The notes beneath the pieces were generated by a model. It ran no database searches. It saw nothing but the letters and a program-made list of their open reading frames with translations, and had not been told where the DNA came from. From positions 17,634,731-17,698,730 of the forward strand of contig CM025853.1 in the NCBI GenBank assembly GCA_003952965.2: DNA of 64,000 nucleotides, read 5' to 3'. Positions within the stretch are counted from its first letter, which is position 1. Every line of letters begins with the position of its first letter. Of the stretch, positions 10,986-21,700 are shown piece after piece. Source of the stretch: Morella rubra (Eukaryota; Streptophyta; Magnoliopsida; Fagales; Myricaceae). Made by a program: the position numbers and the translations under genes.

Positions 10986-12557
10986 GTAAGCTACTCTCTA
11001 CTATATGGTTGGAACTGCTTTTCTCTTTAACTTTATTCTATTTAATCCTCAGTGGAGGTAAGTCAGATATTTCTGCTACCGCTGTGTCAAACTTTGCTGC
11101 TTAGTCGGCTGTGAAAAGATTCCTTTACTTGTTGAACTTGTACTTTAAGAGATGCATTTCATGGTGCTAAGTACCTGTTGCTTGTCATTTGTTGCTTGAG
11201 ATTATGTTTTTTAATGCTCTTGAAATTAAAAAATGGTTACAATCACTGCTACCCACACTGGGAAGCCTGTAGTCCATCTCCTCCTCTGTTCTGCCAGACT
11301 TTTTCTTCTTGACTACTTCAACAATAAGTTATTGTGGCTTAACAAAAAAAATAAGTTATTGTGTCCCACAGATCTTCTTGACCTTATCAATTACAAGCAA
11401 GTACAGTTGAAAGCATTTGACCAACTAAGAAAAAAAAGAAAGCATTTAACCAAGAAGCTGTTTCGAGAGCAGTAGGAGCGTAGGACATTTACATGCTAAC
11501 TAGCTATTTCATTACTGTCCAACTGTCTGTAACAGCTCAACTACTTCCCTATTCTTTTCATTCCACCATTTCTTCCTACCTTAACCTCTTCAAAACTAAC
11601 ACATTTATGACGCAAACAAACACAGAGTGCCATTATCAAATGACAAACCTAAGTATCATACAGTATTTGGTATGCCCAATGGCAAGTCAGGCTTCACATA
11701 AATGCACTATCTTCTCGACCGCAACAATAGTAAAGTAATCGACTAACAATGTTTTCGACCAAGCGTTCTAACTAGGCAAAGTATCTTTGTTCCACAATGT
11801 TGTTGACAGGACATCGTGTGATATATAGACAGACGACAGCTACAACTGAGAGGAGCAAAAACCTCTAATTCATTGAACACCCGGGCGCTTTTGTATGGAT
11901 TGGTGCCATGTCAGTAGCTCTCACCTTACGCCTGCCAAGTAGGTACCCAAATAGATAAAACGATGCTGCTCTATTGGACAGGAAGTGACATTTTTTTCTC
12001 TCGGATAACCACTATTCTTTTAGATTTTTCTGTCTCTTTGCTCCCTCTCATCTTTAATAAGAAACAAATAGCCATCTTGCTAACTAGAGTAGCCAAAAAA
12101 AAAAAAAAAAATCTGAAGCTATGGTCTCGCCTCTATCAATATGTGACAATGACTTCATCCTTAGTCTCATGTCCCAAATAAGTTTCAAACCTACCACACT
12201 AATCTACTCTCTAGTCTCTATCAATATGTGACAATGGACTTCATCCTTAGTCTCATGTCCCAAATAAGTTTCAAACCTACCACACTAATCTACTCTCTAG
12301 TCTGTTATCTTTTTCTCATATCAGGGTAAAAAATCTGGCTCTACCTTAAATTCGTTGTCTCTATTACAGCTTCTTTGCTTATCGTATGCTGAAAATTCTC
12401 CTATTCATTAATGATTGCGTCTATTCTCTGTGTTCTTCTGCAGATTATATAGAACTCTGCCAATTCTCTAAAGCACAAGGGATTAGAGCGATGAGGAATA
12501 AGCTTGCTTTTTTTTTCGTTCCAATGGCTGGATAGCCGCTTATGTCGGGAAGTTACT
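10986..12557. other. Duplication junction and CYP86 copy 2 upstream region
   Basis: Up to about 11211 this is PBB intron. From there the text repeats 4213-5435. No gene seen. The leader around 12425-12450 (TTCTTCTGCAGATTATATAG) could be either a TATA-like box or the acceptor of a leader intron; copy 1 has ATTAAATAG at the same place. Confidence 0.55.
12132..12302 (+). repeat. 85-bp tandem duplication upstream of CYP86 copy 2
   Basis: The segment starting TCTATCAATATGTGACAATG at 12132 is repeated directly at 12217 with one extra G. The matching region of unit 1 (near 5090-5170) has a single copy, so this arose after the large duplication. Confidence 0.9.
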
Positions 12558-14069
12558 ATGTCCCTGTTAGCACTATTTATTCTTAGTTGTATACTTCAGA
12601 GACTCACCAACAAGGGTCCAATGTTATGGCCGATTATGGGGATTATGCCGTCAATATTCCTTCATATCAATAATATTTATGATTGGGTCACCGAGTCCTT
12701 GATCAAAGCAGGGGGAACCTTCCACTTCAGGGGCATGTGGATGGAAGGGAACTATGGAATCACAACCGTGGATCCTTCCAACATTGAATATATGCTGAAA
12801 ACAAAGTTCAAGAACTTCCCTAAGGGTACATCCTACAGAGAGAGGTTTTATGACTTGCTTGGGAATGGTATCTTTAATGTTGATGATGAATTATGGAAGG
12901 AACAAAGGCGAATTGCAACTTCTGAGATGCATTCACGACAGTTTGTTGAGCACTCCTTTCAAACCATGAAGGACTTGGTGCACCGGAAGCTGCTGAGATT
13001 AGTACAGAAGCTTGTGGAATCGGGGGTTAGCTTTGATTTTCAAGAAGTGCTTCTTCGGTTTACATTTGATAACATCTGCACTGCAGCTTTTGGCATTGAT
13101 CCTGGGTGCTTGTCCCTTGATTTACCTGAAGTTCCCTTCGCCAAAGCTTTTGAAGAAGCTGCAGAACTGACCCTCGTCAGATTCATTGTGCCGCCTCTTG
13201 TGTGGAAGCCCATGAGGTACTTTGGAATAGGATATGAGAAGCGGCTCAAGGAAGCCATAAAAATCGTGCATGATTTTGCTGAGAAGACTGTCACGCATCG
13301 AAAGACCGATCTAATTGAATCAGGCAGCTTGAATGATCGTTCTGATCTCTTGTCCAGACTTATCAAGCACTCTGAAGTAGAAAAGAAAGGGCATTTTCCG
13401 GACAAAATTATAGGAGATTTCTGCATTAGTTTCATATTAGCAGGGCGAGACACGACCTCTGTCGCGTTGGCATGGTTCTTCTGGTTAGTGCACAAAAACC
13501 CAGAAGTGGAAAGCAGAATTCTCTGCGAGGCTAATGACATTTTGGGTCACCGGAAATGTCATACTGACCTTGATGATGTAGTTTTCACAGTGGAAGAACT
13601 AGAGAAGATGGTGTATCTACAGGCAGCATTGTCAGAATCTCTACGGCTTTATCCTTCAGTGCCAGTTGGCTTCAAAGAAGTCATAGAAGATGATGTTTTA
13701 CCGGATGATACCATGGTTAAAAGCGGGGCTCGCGTGTTCTATTCCATTTTCTCAATGGCGAGATTGGAGTCTGTATGGGGAAAAGATTGCTTAGAGTTCA
13801 AGCCTGAGAGATGGATGAAAGATGGGCAGTTTGTGACCGAGAGCCAATTCAAGTATCCCGTGTTCAATGCGGGTCCAAGATTGTGTCTTGGGAAGAAATT
13901 TGCTTACCTGCAAATGAAAATGGTAGCTGTTTCCATCCTGTTGAGGTATCAAGTTAAGGTTGTTGAAGGTCATAAAGTTGCTACAAAATTGACAACCACT
14001 CTCTACATGAAGTATGGGTTGAGGGTGACTCTCAAGCCTAGGCTGGTCACCGCTGCACAGTGTCATTAA
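12558..14069 (+). CDS. CYP86: Cytochrome P450, CYP86-type fatty acid omega-hydroxylase, copy 2
   Basis: Close paralogue of the gene at 5370, 503 residues from the ATG at 12558 (MSLLALFILSC, membrane anchor). I chose this start because the upstream ATG at 12491, equivalent to copy 1's first ATG, is out of frame: a poly-T run has one extra base (8 T after GCT) and that frame stops at TAG after 12 codons. The body has no break: LLGNGIFNVDDELWKEQRR, FTFDNICTAAFGIDPGCL, I-helix AGRDTTS, ESLRL, FKPERW and FNAGPRLCLG heme loop are all present. Differences from copy 1 are scattered substitutions plus a three-codon insertion (SGSLNDRSDLL versus SNDRSDLL). Substrate is expected to be the same class, long-chain fatty acids; divergence of role is possible but not shown. 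Confidence 0.92.
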   Translation: MSLLALFILSCILQRLTNKGPMLWPIMGIMPSIFLHINNIYDWVTESLIKAGGTFHFRGMWMEGNYGITTVDPSNIEYMLKTKFKNFPKGTSYRERFYDLLGNGIFNVDDELWKEQRRIATSEMHSRQFVEHSFQTMKDLVHRKLLRLVQKLVESGVSFDFQEVLLRFTFDNICTAAFGIDPGCLSLDLPEVPFAKAFEEAAELTLVRFIVPPLVWKPMRYFGIGYEKRLKEAIKIVHDFAEKTVTHRKTDLIESGSLNDRSDLLSRLIKHSEVEKKGHFPDKIIGDFCISFILAGRDTTSVALAWFFWLVHKNPEVESRILCEANDILGHRKCHTDLDDVVFTVEELEKMVYLQAALSESLRLYPSVPVGFKEVIEDDVLPDDTMVKSGARVFYSIFSMARLESVWGKDCLEFKPERWMKDGQFVTESQFKYPVFNAGPRLCLGKKFAYLQMKMVAVSILLRYQVKVVEGHKVATKLTTTLYMKYGLRVTLKPRLVTAAQCH

Positions 14070-16014
14070 GAGTATCTGCACGATGCAAGACGTAATCTGC
14101 CCCCCAAGTTTAGGTTCTATCTAAAGCGTAGCTCATCACTTTTGTTGTTCAGGTTGCAAACTTCTATGTTGTGTCAATTGTGGTCCTCGGATAGCTACTA
14201 TTACCAACTAAGATACTTCTTTTTTTTTTGCTAAATAACTAAGATACTTCATATATACAGTGTAAACCATATTGCATATGACTCCTATATATTGATATGT
14301 TCTGTAGATTATGTGGTTGTTGTCATACGATTTTACTTTTTTCTTTTTGGGGTAAATGGTCAGTTATATTAAAGCTAAAAAAATGTACAAGAGTTTAAAA
14401 GATATACAGAATTACACATATTCATCCAACACACTTCCTTGCACGGATATCCTGCGCATGGACTCTCAACATGATCATCCATGTATTTGCCCTAAAGTAG
14501 GGTTAGCAAGAGAGTTTAAGGCAGCCCCAAAATCTAACTTCCATCATGTGGACAGCTCGAAAAATGACGCTTTTCAACACTCTGATGACACTTTGTAGTT
14601 TCAATTGTTACAAGATTGACACCTGAGCGGTCATTGACTCTGAAGATCGATGGTTTGAATCAATCAGACCTAACTTGCATGAACTTAAAACTCGAGTAAC
14701 TGAAACGTAATTATCTTCCCCTCGCAGCTCTATGCCTCCATGTTTGCCCTCATGAGCAGGTAAAGGCACTAGGCACACGTTAATCTATCTAAGAATATGT
14801 TGGATATTTCAGCTTTAATAGTACTCTTACATCATCAACTCAAGGTTGATAGTTTAATGGTTGGAAGAATGATTTTTTACTTTTGGACATCATGAATTTT
14901 TCATTAGGTTGGGTGTGAGTTCTAATTCTACCACCTACAAGTACATCTTTGACTTTGATACTTGGGTTGTGGGGTTAATTAAAATGTTTGAAGTCTGTTG
15001 TTGTCTTGCAATCTCATCATTACATTTTCTAACTGTCCGAATACGGTGTATAAAGTGCGAGTGCAATGGATTTTCTTTTTCACTAAAAATGAAAAAAAAA
15101 ATACATTGAAAGTAAATGATATGATTTTTTTTGTAAGGGGTGATACGTTTGTTTTTTGAGCTAGGGATAAGTGGTTAAATAAATCATTTGTGGATTCCAT
15201 CATCCAAATAATAAATATTTATAAAAATTATACTTTATACTTCTAATTATCACACTTTCATAACTTGAATTTAAATTACTAAATTATCAAAAGTTTGACA
15301 CATTACATTTAAATTATCGAAATTTTTATACTTTACCATCTATGTTGATTCAACGATTAAGATTGTGTTCTATAGACTATATTTAAATTAATTTTAACAG
15401 TGAAATCATAACAGGTTATAAAGTGAAAATTTATGAGTAGTTTGGGATTTCTATCTTTAACCTAAAAACGACAGTGCGAATGGAACGACGTACAAAAATA
15501 AGCTATCTCTACGAAATGCCAAACGACAAGTCACATAACACAAATATTGCCGTTTATAGTCCTCTCCGTGGATGCGTTTTCTTCCGCTCCAAGATTACTC
15601 CGTTAAATGGCTTCCGAAGCCTTGGGCTCTTCATTGTGAAACTTTCTTCTGCTTCTGCCATTGATCTCTCAGATACTCTCCGATTCCTTATTCCCTCGCA
15701 TTTGAACTGTAGAAGGTTCTCCGTCTGTTTGGTCGCTGAGAAAAAAGGTAAAACACAAAAAAGAAGAAGAAAAGCAACGTTCTTTATTACACTCTTCTGC
15801 TTATTCGATATCTGACAACGGACCATTAAATATACGTGAGCTAAGATCATAGTTGAGCATAGAAAAGCCTGAACTTAGGGCTCTATCTGTATAATTTCGC
15901 TTTTGTTTAATTTTTCCAATTTATTTTGCGGCTGGGCTTGGACTAATAGATTCAGTGTTAATTATATGATCTTTTATCTTTCTTGGATTGGTAGGTGTAT
16001 TTTCGGAATCCAAA
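14070..16014 (+). other. Intergenic between CYP86 copy 2 and PBB copy B, with PBB leader
   Basis: The first 680 bases follow unit 1's CYP86 downstream region. About 14750-15420 is AT-rich text absent from unit 1. From about 15470 to 15790 is the PBB leader region (matches 7650-7990), including the likely leader donor GAAAAAAGGTAAAAC and the acceptor TTGGTAG before the start codon. No further gene seen. Confidence 0.5.
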
Positions 16015-17985
16015 ATGTCTCGGGCAGCTGTGGAGGTTCCCCCTAAGGGTGGATTCAGTTTCGATTTGCGTAGACGCAATGAGATGCTTTCTAAGAAAGG
16101 CGTTCCACCGCCGTCTTTTCGCAAGACCGGAACAACTATCGTTGGTGTTATTTTTCAGGTACATACTTATATCTATGTGGTTCATAGTATAGTCTTTAAC
16201 CTTGGGAACTGACTTATTGAGTTCTTAATTTACTCTAATGCTAGTAAAGAACATAAGGATTATCCATACAAATGAGCTGCTGTTGTAAGCTAAATTTGAT
16301 GCGGTCTTCTAATGCGTATATGATTTACGGAACTGAGAACTCAATTGAGTTAATTAAGGTCTATGTGCGAATATGGCCTTTTTTACGTTTGTGTTATTGG
16401 AAATGCTACATCATTTATCCCAGTTCGCTTTTCTTTTTCTTAGTTTTCGTGAATCTTTCATTTGTTTGCAAGCCTCCAATACCTAGTTCTGCCCTAATGG
16501 AAGGTATCGGATGGTCTTATCTCTTTTTATTAAAGGCAGGGGGTTGGGGTTTAAACCTATGCTTGCTTTTAGTGTGATTTTTCTCGTGCAGTGAATTTTG
16601 GGACAAGGTCCTTAATTTTGTCTGTGTCGCTTCTTGTTGCTGCAGAGTTCCAAGTTCCTTTCAGCTTTCTAATATAGTTTTCGATTTGTCCCAGGATGGC
16701 GTTATTCTAGGGGCAGACACAAGAGCCACCGAAGGACCCATAGTATGTGATAAGAACTGCGAGAAAATTCATTATATGGCACCTAATATTTATTGCTGTG
16801 GAGCAGGAACTGCTGCTGATACAGAAGCAGTAACAGGTACTATTGAGTTCTATGTTGTATAAGAAAACTCACTCATATAGTTGTTTATTACGCTTCTATC
16901 GCGTACTTCTATCCATATCTGTATTCTCAGTTTATATAGTTCTCTTATAGTCTGTGTTCATGGTGCTGTTCTTTTTAGACACGGTCAGTTCACAGTTGCA
17001 GCTGCATCGTTACCACACTGGCAGAGAATCGAGGGTCATCGCGGCCCTTACTCTTCTGAAATCTCACCTTTTCAAGTAAGCGCATTTTGTGTAGGAACTT
17101 TCCCTTGCAATGTAACTGTATACATGTTAGTCATGGGCTCTGACTTAATTAGGCCTAACTGCTTGGTTATTTTTTCAGGTACCAAGGTTATGTTCAAGCT
17201 GCTTTGGTGCTTGGTGGAGTTGATGTTACTGGCCCACATTTGCATACTGTGAGTTGGGTTCCATTTATGAACATCAGAACTTCAGTTGCACAAGATACTG
17301 ATTGTAGTCATTCAACTGATTTTGTGTCCAGATCTACCCTCATGGATCAACAGACACATTGCCTTTTGCTACAATGGGTTCTGGTTCCCTAGCTGCAATG
17401 GCTGTTTTTGAGTCAAAGTACCATGAAGGCCTGACAGTAAGCTACTCTCTACTATACAGTCGGTACTGCTTTTCTCTTCAACTTTATTCTATTTAATCCT
17501 CTGTGGAGGTAAGTCAAGAGTTTTCTGTTATCAACGTGTCAAACTTTGCTGCTTAGTCGGCTGTGGAAAGATTCCTTTACTGGTTGAACTTGTGCTATAA
17601 GAGATGCATTTCATGGAAAGATTATGTTTTTTGATGTTCACATTTGCTAGTGATTTTCCAAAAAATATTTCTGTAGAAGGAGGAGGGAGTAAATTTGGTC
17701 TGCGAGGCTATTTGCTCTGGCATTTTCAATGACTTGGGAAGTGGAAGCAATGTAGATGTTTGTGTTATAACTAAGGTTTGTGGTTCTTCAGTTCATATGA
17801 TTGGAACGGAAATTTCTTTTTATATGCATTTCCTTCTCTCATCTCTTAGATATTGGGGAGCATCATTAACCAATTTTCTGTGGTCTTGCTGATCTAGGGT
17901 CAGAAAGAGTACTTGAGAAACCACCTATTGCCAAATCCTCGCACCTATGTCAGTTCCAAAGTATTTTCATTTCCCAGGAAGACTG
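16015..17985 (+). CDS. PBB: 20S proteasome subunit beta2 (PBB), copy B, last exon not found
   Basis: Beta2 carries the trypsin-like activity of the 20S core. Exons: 16015-16158, 16695-16836, 16979-17075, 17179-17248, 17332-17436, 17677-17775, 17898-17985; all borders are GT..AG and phases agree, giving 248 codons. Exon 1 begins [18 protein letters not shown] and contains [11 protein letters not shown], where the propeptide is cut before the catalytic threonine (TTIVG). Later: [97 protein letters not shown] and [15 protein letters not shown]. Family members end about 25-30 residues later with a VLLTKI-type tail; no such exon is found between 17986 and the anomalous block starting near 18770, nor inside it. 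The gene may therefore be non-functional as presented. Confidence 0.88.
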
Positions 17986-18769
17986 GTTAGTAATTCTATC
18001 CTAAAGATTACTTTTGCTGACTGAAATTAATAGACTTGTAGTGCATGCTCATAAGTGGTTTATGCTCTTATGTATGTATCAAGGATCTGATACGAGCTAA
18101 ATTTGTGTAACTTATTGGTTTTGGCAAAGTTTTGCTCTTTAGTTGTTTGTGTTTTGTTTGATTATGTAAAAGGAGGGAAGGGGTAATGTAGATTTTTCCT
18201 CTGCTTCATTGAAAGAAGATTTTTACACTTTCCATGGGCCCACTATAATTTCCGTAGGATATAGATTGAGTTTGAAGGTTCAACCTCTTTATTGAGGGCT
18301 GCGTTAATTTTGTTCCACCTCGTCTTGCATAAGCGGAGGACAATTGAATTACATGCCTCATCCTCCTCGCTTCTGTTGTTTTTCTTTCACATTTTAGTAA
18401 TAAGCTAACACACTGACAGTCCATGGTTGCAGTTTTCAACTAAGCCATTTCTTAAATAAACTACCAGAAGATAATGTCTCTTTGTTGTCTTTAATGATAT
18501 GGTTTTTTGGCTCGAGATTTTTTTTTTACAGCAATGGACAAGAAATGAGAATGGTTTTGCAATTTTGGATTCTGTACTTAATTAATTTATGTTAACGAAT
18601 TTATTCCTTGATCTTAGAATACACTTCCACTCCTATTTTTTTCCAGTTTTCCTTTAGTGGAGCTGATTAGGCCAGCACCATAAATACTTTGCATGCAAAT
18701 TTATTGCATCGTTGGGCTATTGATTTGCTTGCGTGATGACAGATTTTGAGTTGTTATTCCTATCCAAAG
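17986..18769 (+). other. Presumed last PBB intron
   Basis: Starts with a good donor (GTTAGT). The text is T-rich as in neighbouring introns, but no exon encoding the beta2 C-terminus is visible before the sequence character changes near 18770. Confidence 0.5.
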
Positions 18770-21700
18770 AGATACGTGGGGTTCCTTCGTCACTTCACGT
18801 AAATATGTAGACACGAGTAATTAGACAATGTCTCTTAGCCGGACAAAGTTCGTATAAGAAATATGGTGGTAGAATCTAGTGGCATAATGGAAAGGTATAT
18901 ATGAAAGGGAAGAATTGGTAGAGATGTTCTCAGTTGTAGATTTACATACTACAGGAGATATTTGAAGAATTCTGCACAAGCGTGTAAAATTGTGTTTCGT
19001 TAGATGCGTACACATTTCACGATTATAACTTTTAGAACTAGCTCCTCATGCATGGTATGATATTGTGAACGTCCCTAATGATGATTCGACACCTTACCGT
19101 GATCTTCTGCTTGTAATTGATCTTATATTCGTACTATTCTAACATTCTGATGTGTAATACTAGTCTCAATCATGGTAACATTCTATTGATCGCTTACTGT
19201 ATCGTCACTATATCTATCTCCATTCTCTCCCTCGAATTTTTGATCTATGTGTGAGAGCGCTTAGAATATGAGTTTAAACAATAATCGGATCTAATGTGTG
19301 TTACATCGATTATCAATATTCTGTAGACTATTTCATTTAATTCCTCAATACTAAAAGTCTACGTCCATTTTATGTAGTTCTGTTGTATCCTGTTAGTGAT
19401 TCCAGTGACCTTATTGCTCCCACTATTTCCGTGATCCCCGACTGCAAATTAAATATCGATCAATTTACGGCTAAAATGAACAGATTAGCATTCTAACAAA
19501 ACATGAACTTCCTATAATGTGGTGTAGAGATATCTAAGTTTCCCAGATCGAATTAACCATCCGATGTGGTGCCCTGTTTTCCGCTGAACCAGGTAACCAA
19601 AACACTACAATTACCGCGTTTTGATTCTATATTTGTCAGCAAGCTAATATGCCAGCGGACATTACTCACCATCTGCTAGAGAAAATATCTTTCCACTATC
19701 ACAGTCTATGTCCGATCCAAGTGAACTGAACGACCTGACAAACTTACTTTGCCACACTAATTACAACCTTTATTTTGCTTACGTCCTCGATGCCACCAAG
19801 CTCCAATATTTACAACTTGAATCCAATTATCTCCAACATAGCTACAGACCCAATACATATATGTTTTAATGTATTCTGCAATATTTACGGGAGAGAATAC
19901 TTCGATCCGAATCCCTAATGCACATATTGGTTGATTCGCTTAAATATAATATAAGTCTTGTCTGCAATTCCTTCCTTCATGCATCTCTAATCCGACTCTC
20001 ACATAGTTGCGCTTGTATCCTTGGTAAAATGTCCATAAATTCCTACTCACAAGTGCCGTTAAGCCAAGATCTCCTTAGTGACTCTTTATAACTTCGAACT
20101 TTTCATACTATACTAAGTCAATCAACGTGAGACCATTGACTCTGCTTCGGCACAAACCATGTTAATTATGTCCTCCAAACTCAAACGCATTGTTCAGAAA
20201 GATAGTTTGACGACTTAGTTGTTGAGGTCTGAGCGATCTAGACCTAACTAGTGAGTTTAGTCGATGCGTATTTTCTGTGACACTGAGCACAAGAATGTTA
20301 AAGGTTGTGTGATAGGCTGACATATGCCTTGATTAATACCTTCATCTAGAAGATCATACTAAAATATCTGTAGACGCGAGCCATATTATCCTGTATTATC
20401 CATACACAATAAACATACATATAACGTGCAATCTTCCTAGTCTTGTGCATTTGAGTATCATAAAAGCCACAACCAAATGTGATCCCCTATTCCATGTCTT
20501 GTCGCATATCAGTGATTGCCTGCAGAGGAAGAATGAGTGGGCCACCGCATTCAGATGTCGAGAGCACAGACGGAGAACCGCGAAACAAGCCTCAATTTCA
20601 AGCAGTAGATTTTCCTTACGCCGATTAACATTCAAAGCACTCGTACCAAACGAGAAATTCTGTATACATTTATTAAGTAATTGTTTCGAATTACCGATAT
20701 TCTAAGAGGCCAGGCCCTGCTCAAGTTCATGTTAAAGCGCAATGTTGGATCTGATATTGTAAAAATGAGAAGCTAAAACATCAGGAACCACTTATTGCGA
20801 CGTCAATTTTTGAACAAACTACCTAAAGAGTGAAAATCATCAACATCGTTCGAAGGATAGAGTTGGAAAGAAGTCAGAGATCTCTTTCATGAAGCTTATC
20901 GGCCTTACACCAGCTTCCCATTCAAGCACCCTATTAGTTACATGCATTATTAAACCTCCATTTACCCCCTTCCTCCTCATATACTATCTAAGGCATCCAA
21001 CACAAGTTGTCTCAAAGAAGGCCATATCCAAAGTCGAAGACCTCCAGACTTCCACGACGAGCAATCCAATCAATTTTCATAATACGCGTGTACGGTCGTT
21101 CAACACTCCCAACTGGTACCAATGTCTAAATAGCCGAATCTAAGTCTTCAAACTACACAATAACAACAAACAAACAGTATGACCTGGCCACTAGTTCCAA
21201 CAAAGAATATCACTATAAATCTCATCTCGTTATTATTTCTACTCACCCACAAAACTTTGATTACATGTTGTTGCCAGATTGCCAAGCCATGACCACATCT
21301 ATCCGTTACCACTTCCTGTAAAGAAATAACTCAGTGATCTATCTGCAATCCATATATAATATCCTGTCTTCCTCCATTATACATTGAATGTGCGTCAAAT
21401 TGACCTTCGAATGCTGCTTAAGAAATTACAAGGAAAGTTTTATTCCAAATGAGTTCAGGCCGGAGGAATAACGACGACAAACCAATCGAAGGATATAATG
21501 AACAGAAATGCTATCCGCATTACTGCCTCGCTACATAACCATGCAAATATTAATTAAATGAGATGAACCAATTTTCTTATTTCACGAGTCATACAAGAAA
21601 ACTGAAATTACATTCTCAAACCAAATATAGAAACACGTATGATCCAGAACAGAAAAAATGAACAAACAAAACCCCATATCGTTTATCTTATTTACGCCTC

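Larger units (their letters stand above)
4213..11211 (+). repeat. Tandem duplication, unit 1 (CYP86 plus broken PBB)
   Basis: Sequence from about 4213 (TGCTCTTGAAATTAACAAAT) is repeated from about 11215 (TGCTCTTGAAATTAAAAAAT), and similarity continues through the upstream region, the CYP86 gene, the intergenic part and the PBB gene. Unit 1 ends inside the PBB intron after exon 5, where intron text passes directly into the start of unit 2. It is longer than expected from unit 2 in its PBB part because of a 1.36 kb retroelement insertion. Confidence 0.85.
11212..17640 (+). repeat. Tandem duplication, unit 2 (CYP86 plus PBB)
   Basis: Second copy of the 4213-11211 unit. Similarity runs through CYP86 and into PBB to the intron before exon 6 (copy A GATTATGTTTTTTAATG, copy B GATTATGTTTTTTGATG at about 17630). 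Beyond that, copy B carries the ancestral continuation of PBB. Unit 2 lacks the copia insertion but has extra AT-rich text at about 14750-15420 not seen in unit 1. Confidence 0.85.

Noticed and set aside
13040-13540. Minus-strand open frame of 166 codons in CYP86 copy 2
   Set aside because: Antisense shadow of the P450 coding region; the same shadow is broken in copy 1.
20396-20705. Overlapping open frames on both strands in the block
   Set aside because: Two overlapping frames of 79 and 86 codons in a CpG-rich patch; no protein family resemblance.
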